Assembly (NCBI RefSeq): GCF_963924675.1
Contig: NC_089236.1
Span: 64,007,306 to 64,071,305, forward strand
Length of the DNA: 64,000 nucleotides
Direction of reading: 5' to 3'
Source of the DNA: Phocoena phocoena
Taxonomy: Eukaryota; Chordata; Mammalia; Artiodactyla; Phocoenidae
The notes under the pieces are model-generated. The model had not been told where the DNA came from. It ran no database searches and saw only the letters and a list, made by a program, of their open reading frames with translations. Shown piece after piece: positions 55,357 through 64,000 of the stretch. Positions within the stretch are counted from its first letter, which is position 1. Each line of letters starts with the position of its first letter. A program made the position numbers and the translations under genes.

Positions 55357-58300
55357 GTAAACCTACAACGAAGATTACTCAGCAAGGATCTCATTCACAT
55401 TCAACAAAGAAATTAAAACCTTCACAGACAAGCAAAAGCTAAGAGAATTCAGCACCACCAAACCAGCTCTACAACAAATGCTAAAGGAACTTCTCTAAAT
55501 GGGAAACACAAGAGAAAAGAAAGGACCTACAAAAACAAACCCAAAACAATTAAGAAAATGGTAATAGAAATATACATATCGATAATTACCTTAAACCTGA
55601 ATGGATTAAATGCTCCAACCAAAAGACACAGGCTCACTTTATGGATACAAAAACAAGACCTGTATATATGCTGTCTACAAGAGACACACTTCAGACCTAG
55701 GGACAAATACAGACTGAAAGTGAGGGGACAGAACAAGATATTCCATGCAAATGGAAATAAAAGAAAGCTAGAGTAGCAATTTTCATATCAGACAAAATAG
55801 ACTTTAAAATAAAGACTCTTACAAGAGAAAAAGAAGGACACTACATAATGATCAAGGGATCAATCAAAGAAGAAGACATAAAAATTGTAAATATTTACGC
55901 ACGCAACATAGGAGCACCTCAATACATAAGGCAAATGCTAACAGCTATAAAACGGGATATCAACAGTACACAATAATATTAGGGGCTTTCACACCCCAGT
56001 TTCACCAAGGGACAGGTCATCCAAAATGAAAATAAATAAGGAAACACAAGCTTTAAATGACACATTAAACGAGGTGGACTTGATACTTATAGGACATCCC
56101 ATCCAAAAACAGCAGATTACACTTTCTTCTCGAGTGCTCATGGAACATTCTCCAGGATAGATCATATCTTGGGTCACAAATCAAGCCTCAGTAAATTTAA
56201 GAAAATTGAAATCGTATCAAGTATCTTATCTGACCACAACACTATGAGACCAGATGACAATTACAGGGAAAACTCTGTAAAAAATACAAACACATGGAGG
56301 CTAAACAATACACTACTAAATAACCAAGAGATCAGTGAAGAAATCAGAGGAAATCAAAAATACCTAGAAGCAAATGACAATGAAAACACAACGACTGAAA
56401 ACCTATGGGATGCAACAAAATCAGTTCTAAGAGGGAAGTTTTTAGCAATACAATCCTACCTCAAGAAAGAAGAAAAATCTTAAATAAACAACCTAAATTT
56501 ACACCTAAAACAATCAGAGAAAGAACAAAAAAAAAAACCCAAAGTTATCAGAAGGAGAGAAATCATAAAGATCAGATCAGAAATAAATGAAAAAGAAATG
56601 ATGGAAACAATAGCAAACATCAATAAAACTAACACCTGGTTCTTTGAGAAGATACACAAAATTGGTAAACCATAAGTCAGACTCATCAAGAAGAAAAGAG
56701 GGAAGACTCAAATCAATAGAATTAGAAATGAAAAAGGAGAAGTAACAACTAACACTGGAGAAATACCAAGGATCATGAGAGATTACTACAAGGAACTCTA
56801 TGCCAATAATATGGACAACCTGGAAGAAATGGACAAATTCTTAGACAAGCACAACCTTCTGAGACTGAAGCAGTAAGAAACAGAAAATATAAACACACCA
56901 ATCACATGCACTGAAATTGAAACTGTGATTAAAAATCCTCCAACAAACAAAAGCCCAGGACCAGATGGCTTCACAGGCAAATTCTATCAAACATTTAGAG
57001 AAGAGCTAACACCTATCTTTTTCAAACTCTTGCAAAATATAGCAGAGGGAGGGGTACTTCCAAACTCATTCTACGAGGCCACCATCAACCTGATACCAAA
57101 ACCAGACAAAGATGCCACACAAAAAAACTACAGGCCAATATCACTGATGAACATAGATGCAAAAATCCCCAACAAAATACTAGCAAACAGAATCCAAAAG
57201 CACATTAAAAGGATCATGCATCATGATCAAGTGGGGTTTATCCCAGAAATGCAAGCCTTCTTCAATATACACAAATCAATCAATGTGATACACCATATTA
57301 ACAAATTGAAGGAGAAAAACCATATGATCATCTCAATAGATGCAGAAAAAGCTTTTGACAAAATTCAACACCCATTTATGATAAAAGCTCTCCAGAAAGT
57401 AGGCATAGAGAGAACTAACCTCAACATAATAAAGGCCATATATGACAAACCCAGAGCCAACATCATTCTCAATGGTGAACAACTGAAACCATTTGCACTA
57501 AGATCAGGAACAAGACAAAGTTGCCCACTCTCACCACTATCATTCAACATAGTTTTGGAAGGTTTAGCCACAGCAATCAGAAAAGGAAAAGAAATAAAAG
57601 GAATCCAAATCGGAAAAGAAGAAGTAAAACTGTGACTGTTTTCAGATGATATGATACTATACATAGGGAATCCTAAAGATGCTACCAGAAAACCACTAGA
57701 GCTAATCAATGAATTTGGTAAAGTAGCAGGATACAAAATTAATGCACAGAAATCTCTTGCATTCTTATACACTAATGATGAAATATCTTCAAGAGAAATT
57801 AAGGAAACACTCCCATTTACCACTGCAACAAAAAGAATAAAATACCTAGGAATAAACCTACCTATGGAGACAAAAGACCTGTATGCATAAAACTATACAA
57901 CACTGATGAAAGAAATTAAAGATGATGCCAACACATGGAGAGATATACCATGTTCTTGGATTGGAAGAATCAACACTGTGAAAATGAATATACTACCCAA
58001 AGCAATCTACAGATTCAATGCAATCCCTATCAAACTACCAACGGCATTTTTCACAGAACTAGAACAAAAAATTTCACAATTTGTATGGAAACACAAAAGA
58101 CCCTGAATAGCCAAAGCAATCTTGAGAAAGAAAAACAGAGCTGGAGGAATCAGGCTCCAGGACTTCAGACTATACTACAAAGCTACAGTCATCAAGACAG
58201 TATGATACCAGCACAAAAACAGAAATACAGATCAATGGAACAGGAAAGAAAGCCCAGAGAGAAATCCACACACATATGGTCACCTTATCTTTGATAAAGG

Positions 58301-59763
58301 AGCCAAGAATATACAATGGAGAAAAGACAGCCTCTTCAATAAGTGGTGCTGGGAAAACTGGACGGCTACATGTAAAAGAATGAAATTAGAACACTCCCTA
58401 ACACCATACACAAAAATAGACTCCAAATGGATTAAAGACCGAAATGTAAGGCCAGACACTATAAAACTCTTAGAGGAAAACACAGGCAGAACACTCCATG
58501 ACATAAATCACAGCAAGATCCTTTTTCACCCACCTCCTAGAGAAATGGAAATAAAAACAAACAAATGGGACTTAATGAAACTTAAAAGTTTTTGCACAGC
58601 AAAGGGAACCATAAACAAGACCAAAAGACAGCCCTCAGAATGGGAGAAAATACTTGCAAATGAAGCAACTGACAAAGGATTAATCTCCAAAATACACAAG
58701 CAGCTCATGCAGCTCAATATCCAAAAAAACAAACAACCCAATCCAAAAATGGGCAGAAGACCTAAATAGACATTTCTCCAAAGAAGATATACAGATTGCC
58801 AACAAACACATGAAAGGATGTTCAACATCACTAATCATTAGAGAAATGCAAATCAAAACCACAATGAGGTATCACCTCACACCAGTCAGAGTGCCATCAT
58901 CAAAATATCTACAAACAATAAATACTGGAGAGGGTGTAGAGAAAAGGGAACCCTCTTGCACTGTTAGTGGGAATGTCAATTGGTACAGCCACTATGGAGA
59001 ACAATATGGAAGTTCCTTTAAAAAGTAAAAATAGAACTACCATATGACCCAGCAATCCCACTACTGGGCATATACCCTGAGAAAACCGTAACTCAAAAAG
59101 CTTCATGTACCACTATGTTCATTGCAGCTCTATTTACAATAGCCAGGACATGGAAGCAACCTAAGTGTCCATCGACAGATGGATGGATAAAGAAGATTTA
59201 GCATGTACTACAATGGAATATTACACAGCTAAAAAAGAAACAAAATTGAGTTATCTGTAGTGAGGTGGATGGACCTAGAGACTGTCACAGAGAGTGAAGT
59301 AAGTCAGAAAGAGAAAAACAAATACTGTATGCTAACACATATATATACAGTCTAAGAGAAAAAATAACAAAGCTCATGAAGAACCTAGGGGCAAGACGGG
59401 AATAAAGACACAGACCTACTAGAGAATGGACTTGAGGATATGGGGAGGGGGAAGGGTAAGCTGGGACGAAGTGAGAGAGTGGCATGGACATATATACACT
59501 ACCAAATGTAAAATAGATAGCTAGTGGGAAGCAGCCGCATAGCACAGGGAGATCAGCTTGGTGCTTTGTGACCACCTGGAGGTGTGGGATAGGGAGGGTG
59601 GGAGGGAGATGCAAGAGGGAGGGGATATGGGAATATATGTATATTTATAGCTGATTCACTTTGTTATACAGCAGAAACTAACACACCATTGTAAAGCAGT
59701 TATACTCCAATAAAGATGTTAAAATAAAATAAATTAAATTAAAAAATAATAAATAAAAAAAAA
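55357..59763 (+). mobile_element. L1-D: 5'-truncated LINE-1, inactive
   Basis: About 4.4-kb L1 starting within the last 45 codons of ORF1 (AAACCTACAACGAAGATTAC), then ORF2 (55558-59355) and 3'UTR with AATAAA at 59709-59714 and an A/AT-rich tail. The flanks AAACCCAGGTA (55349-55359) and AAACAGGTA (59761-59769) could be an imperfect duplication. It shares the reverse-transcriptase lesions of L1-B. No SINE has inserted in it. Confidence 0.94.
55558..59355 (+). pseudogene. L1-D ORF2, broken, RT motif stopped
   Basis: Opens at ATG 55558; TAA at 59353-59355. The endonuclease start (55558-55776) keeps CCLQETHFRPRDKYRLK, then frameshifts. The DFN motif is lost (the region reads GAFTP, near 55985). 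The main frame 56169-58769 contains [58 protein letters not shown] and [15 protein letters not shown], but has stops, including TGA at 57633-57635 followed by L-F-S-D-D in place of FADD. A further TAA lies at 57888-57890. The C-terminal part (58810-59028) is shifted. Confidence 0.93.
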
Positions 59764-60397
59764 CAGGTAGCCGGTCATAATTATAATTTTTCTCAGTGAA
59801 ATCTGCAATTGATCTCTCTGCATTTTGAGAATTCAGCATTTTTGCCCAGTCTTATAAGGTTTTAAAAAAGGTAGCCAAACTAGACAAAGTGCAATTACTA
59901 TTCCTTAATAAGTCAGTGTGTAACACACAAGTACAGTGATAAGTCTTTCCATTTCAAGGAGAAAAGGGAATAATTCCTTTTTCACTCTCAACATCCAGAA
60001 GAGTGGTCCCATTAATTCAAGGTCTCTTACCCTCCAAAGGAAATCATCTAAAATTTTCTGCGGCCATTTGAATGATTGCTGGAAATTTTCTATGGTAGTC
60101 ATGGGAACAAGAGTTCAAGGCAACATTGATCATTTTAATAGTGTGCAAGTGATCCATCCAATTTGTAAATACCTTGGACCACTCTTCCAGGTCATGAGTG
60201 ATCCTAAAAGGCATTTATGTGGAATTAATGAAATAAAATATAAGCTAATTAATAGCTAGAATCCCCTAAAGTTTTTTACTTAGCTGGGTTTATTGTAAAT
60301 TATCTGAGCTTTTGAAAGAGCAAAAATCACCTTTACAGGGTTATTGCATACATTTTTGAAAAGGTATGTTTTCTCTTTCATGATTCAGAGCTAATTC
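59764..60397. other. Unique sequence
   Basis: No gene or repeat recognised. A plus-strand frame at 59936-60259 has no known motif. Confidence 0.45.
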
Positions 60398-60585
60398 ACG
60401 CGGGCCTCTCACTGTTGGCGGCTCTCCCGTTGCGGGGCACAGGCTCCGGACGCGCAGGCTCAGCGGCCATGGCTCACGCGCCCAGCCGCTCCGCAGCATG
60501 TGGGATCTTCGCGGACCGGGGCATGAACCCGTGTCCCCTGCACTGGCAGGCGGACTCTCAACCACTGCGCCACCAGGGAAGCCCC
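60398..60585 (-). mobile_element. SINE J, short CHR-2 type without poly(A)
   Basis: Minus-strand copy beginning abruptly at ACGCGGGCCTCTCACTG. The poly(A)/T-run and the last few body bases (the GTACCGC end) are absent. It ends at CACCAGGGAAGCCCC. No target duplication is visible between the flanks (CAGAGCTAATTC and TCCTTTGTTCTTTG). The B box reads GGTTCATGCCC. Confidence 0.92.
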
Positions 60586-62559
60586 TCCTTTGTTCTTTGA
60601 ACATTCTGAGTATTCTCCCTGAATCACAGTTCCCTACAAAATACACTTCTCTGCTTTCATCACCATTTTTCTGCATATAACTAGTGAAGATACCAATGTG
60701 ATGCTCCTATATATCTTGACAGCCCCCATCTTAAAGATTAATTGAGGCAAGCACAGACAGATGGGGCAAACCTCACACCTGAACCAGATCCTCTGACTCC
60801 CAACCCAGGCCCAAGAATGAAGCAGGTGATACGAGAACTGACCAAGTTTGGAACACTGGAAAGAGACCCATCCTCTAGAGAAAACACCTTGATGATATCT
60901 GGCAATAAATACTATCAACAGTGATATAGTTCAGGAAAGCAATTTCAGTAAAGGGTAATTGTACATGCAGCGTGCTCTGGAATTCCTGAGAAGAGTAATG
61001 GAGGGAAAGAGCTAAGCGTCTTCAGAATCCAAGGCACGCAAGCAGAAGGAATCAAGTCTGAGAACAAGTAGCTGGACCTCGGCTTCAACGTTGGGGTTCA
61101 GAGACTCATCTCTGAAGGGAGATGAGGAAGGCTCCGGTCATAGAGGGATCAGAGGATCAGATAGATTACACAAAGGCACCAAGTGTCAAGGGAACAAAGT
61201 AGAACACTAGGTAGAAGAATGAGAAACTTAGTCATTGTACGGAAGAACTGATTGGTTATTTATGTTTCATTTATGATAACTACAGTAAGAATCTAGGAAG
61301 AATATCTCATCAAGTAATTTTCCTTTGGCACCAAGGCGTTCTGAGCCTGAGGCTGCAGGTATAATAGCCAAACCCTGGGAAAGAAGGCTACAGGTGGACA
61401 AGGAGGCAGTGCTGGATGCTACCACGCCAAGGTCTCCTTGTGGCCACTTTACCTTTTACCCCCATTAAAACCCAAGCCTAATGCCTTACAAGTACCATTA
61501 AGATCACACCTACCGTTCTGGTTTACAGAAAAGATGAAATGGGTATGTGTTATTAAAGCTTCTCACCCAAAGCAAAGCCAGAATAATGCTGACACCACTC
61601 TATTTTTACGGTTGTCATCCGGATTTTCCAGATCTCTCCCACACATACAGCCCTAAAATCTGATTTCTCTGTATATCCTATTATACTCAGTTTGTATCCC
61701 AACCAATCCAGTATCACTTTCAGGTGGGAAGTAACTATATCTATTTCTTTAAAAAATATATAAGCATGCTTACAGAACAAACATTTATATCTTTTTGAGC
61801 TGTATCAAGGCACAAAGACCTAGAATCCAGTATGCCTTCCTTCTCTACAACTCTCCTCACAATCTGACCAGGGGAAGGCTGAGTAGCGGAGCGGCTTCAT
61901 GATGCAGAATGCTCATTTCCCATGTCACAGTTCTTCCTCAACCCCTTCCTGGAGAGGGCTGACCGTTGCAGAAGCATCCCAGCAACCTTCTGATCTGTGT
62001 GGTCAAGTGAGGTAGTAGTTATGGATTTAGCAGCACCGAGCCATTTGGATGCAATAGTTAGCAGAAGATGTCAGCTCCTGGGGTTTGCAGCAAGAACTTC
62101 TGGGAATCCACTGGAGGCCCAGCTTGATGTTGGCTGCCAAGGGCAACTCTATGTCTTAAAGACATGATTTCTATATGGTTGTATTGAGTGGGGCAGAGGT
62201 ATCTCTTCTTAACATCAGAAATTTCAAGTGCTAATTTAGGAGCTTACTCCCTGATCTTAGCTAGATTGCAGATTCCCAGAAATCTCTGTTTATATCTGCA
62301 GCTCAGAGAATCCCCCCACCCTTCCACTCCAATCCAAAGCCGTGTCAATTCCGATTACAAAAAAGCCTACGTGTTTAAGGAAAAGAAAAATGGAAGTGTG
62401 GCTTCTCTTCCCTTTGTTTCTTTCTCGACATTTCCCTGTGGTACTTAAAAAACAACAGCAAGAACAAAAACCCAGCCACAATATTTTCCACGAATTCCGG
62501 TCAAGATATGCCATCTACTTCTCTGCTGTTTGACTTGCTCGTGTGACTCATGATGGTTT
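60586..62559. other. Unique sequence, no gene seen
   Basis: Mixed composition, slightly more GC than the rest, with no exon or repeat I can name. Short frames (60742-60924, 61438-61656, 62188-62448) show no family signature. Confidence 0.4.
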
Positions 62560-62890
62560 CCGAGGCCTTAACAGATGTGATTCAACAGAGGAATTAATCC
62601 TCTGCTTACATCTTGCTGGCTCTTTCTTTGCTGCTGGGAACTCCTTTGTCACCGTGTCAACTGGCCAGGCTGACCCCCTGCAGAATGACATACCATGTGA
62701 GGAAAGGCTCTGCTGTATCAGCTATGGGCATAGACATAGGAGTGATGCTTCTAACATGATCCAGCCTTAACCAAGCTGGCCCAGATCAAAACCGCCCAGC
62801 TGACCCACAGAATTGCTGGCAAAAAATGTTGCCGTTTTAAGCCCCTAGTGTTTGAGGTGTTTTGTTACGCAACAAAAGCAAGCTGAACTA
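62560..62890 (+). mobile_element. MaLR/MLT1-like LTR 3' part
   Basis: Plus-oriented: ACCAAGCTGGCCCAGATC, CCCAGCTGACCCACAGAATT, GTTGCCGTTTTAAGCCCCTA, GGTGTTTTGTTACGCAACAA followed by an AACTA end. This matches the last third of MLT1-class LTRs; the left boundary is vague. No internal retroviral sequence. Confidence 0.6.
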
Positions 62891-64000
62891 TTCCTTAGCT
62901 CCCACAGTATAGAGCTTCTAAATAAAAGTGTTTAAGGAGTTAATTAAGTGAATAAGAGCAGCACGGTTAATATTTTATCATTTTCTCAGGAAGAAAATGT
63001 AGGATTAATTTTGCCGTAATAAGTAAAACAGGTCACAGGTTACGTAGCACATATCTGCCTGAGAATATAGTATTTGCATATGTATATTCAACAGTAACTA
63101 TTTCTCACGTTTATTAGTATTGTTAGTTACACAGTGACCAATAGGGGGAGGGGCTACTTGTTTTTTCAAATTACTCCTCTTGGGAAATATTACCTAAGAA
63201 GATACATTTTCCTTGAAATAGGAAAAAGCATTCACTTTAACTGGATTTTGCTCCTGTTTCCACAGACACAGTCACATGGGTTATGTCGTGGGCAACTGTA
63301 AATTTGTGCTGGAACAGCCTTAATTGGGTTTTTCTTTAATAACGTGGGCCAGTGGCTCAGAGAAGACACGTGGTTCTCTCCGCCCAAGGAAGAGGAAGAA
63401 TCAAAGTAGCCTGGACAGTGTGTCGGTAATCAGTTATGCAGCTGGATTTTATTGTTCAAAATTAGAACATAGGGTCAGTGTTCAAGGGATGGGAACTGTA
63501 TTCAGTATGGTTCTTTTCACTCATACCAGGCATTCTGACCACACCTACTGACTTACTGCCATGAAATTGTGCGAGCTTGGCACGCCCAACTGCTTGACTC
63601 TCTAAGATGCTATAAAAACTTACCAGACACATGGTAATAGGCTCACTTCCCTTTATATTATTCAACAGAAATGGACCAAAATTAGAAAATTGAGACGTTT
63701 GGATTTTATTTTTTCTAGAACAGTGATTTATTTAGTAACCCTAATTTGAAGACATTCACTTTCAAAATGGTGAGGAAATTATAAAAAAAAAAAACAAAAA
63801 AAACAAAAAACACACACACATAGAAATTTCTGGAAGCATCTACATCAATAATAAAAGTGTCCCTTTCTAGTTTATGACTGAAAATCAAGTAATGATCAAC
63901 AGTGGTATCGATTTCTTCCTACACAATCTTCTTTTGAATTACTAATTAAAGAACCATTTAAACTGATAAGGTCCACAAATTTTATGAACTTGAATTTTCA
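62891..64000. other. Unique sequence to window end
   Basis: No gene recognised. ACCAATAGGGGGAGGGGC at about 63139-63156 combines a CCAAT-type and a GC-box-type motif but without other promoter evidence. An A-rich tract with a short (CA)n lies at 63784-63822. Confidence 0.45.

Noticed and set aside
62188..62533. Small open frames at 62188-62448 and 62342-62533 as possible short genes
   Set aside because: No conserved motif, splice-site structure or codon signal that I could recognise; lengths are within chance expectation.

Overview
This is mammalian nuclear DNA with no host protein-coding gene, exon or RNA gene that I can recognise. The best guess at source is a cetacean, most likely a toothed whale. 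The reason is ten copies (A-J) of a roughly 200 bp tRNA-derived SINE with a conserved head (TTCCCTGGTGGCGCAGTGG) and a tail ending GTACCGC plus poly(A). This is the shortened CHR-2 type that expanded in cetaceans. One older, longer CHR-2 copy and a family of artiodactyl/cetacean-type L1 elements sit beside them. The species call is inference from repeat families, not a database match. All long open frames are L1 ORF1/ORF2 debris or shadows of SINEs, so the window is best read as intergenic or intronic.

Layout: 1-5 kb is AT-rich unique sequence with an L1 tail, two SINEs, and a MIR split by a MaLR/MLT1-type LTR. 5.0-11.4 kb is L1-A (+), which carries three SINEs. 11.4-18.7 kb is mostly unique sequence with an old CHR-2, two L2 fragments, an internal L1 piece (L1-C) and a MaLR LTR. 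18.7-26 kb is AT-rich with a hAT remnant, a GC-rich islet and an older L1 tail with a probable 3' transduction. 26-33.7 kb is an ancient L1/HAL1-like element broken up by younger insertions (L1-E, SINEs F and G, and an L1 5'UTR/SINE composite). 34-39.5 kb is mostly unique. 39.5-46.7 kb is full-length L1-B (-). 46.7-55.3 kb is unique sequence with MIR, MER5A-like, hAT and inverted-repeat DNA transposon remnants. 55.4-59.8 kb is L1-D (+). 59.8-64 kb is unique sequence with a tailless SINE and an MLT1-like LTR end.

Three observations stand out. (1) L1-A lacks exactly one 1,446-nt segment of the 5'UTR that L1-B has. In L1-B that segment begins GT, ends AG, and has a roughly 45-nt pyrimidine tract before the AG, so L1-A looks like a retrotransposed copy of a spliced L1 RNA. 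(2) L1-B and L1-D share the same in-frame TGA two codons before the reverse-transcriptase DD motif, plus a shared Gly-to-Ser change. This suggests amplification of an RT-dead lineage in trans, or gene conversion. (3) An older L1 at 24.4-25.0 kb carries about 145 bp of non-L1 sequence ending in its own AATAAA and poly(A), enclosed by an 11-bp target duplication. None of the L1 copies appears able to encode intact proteins.
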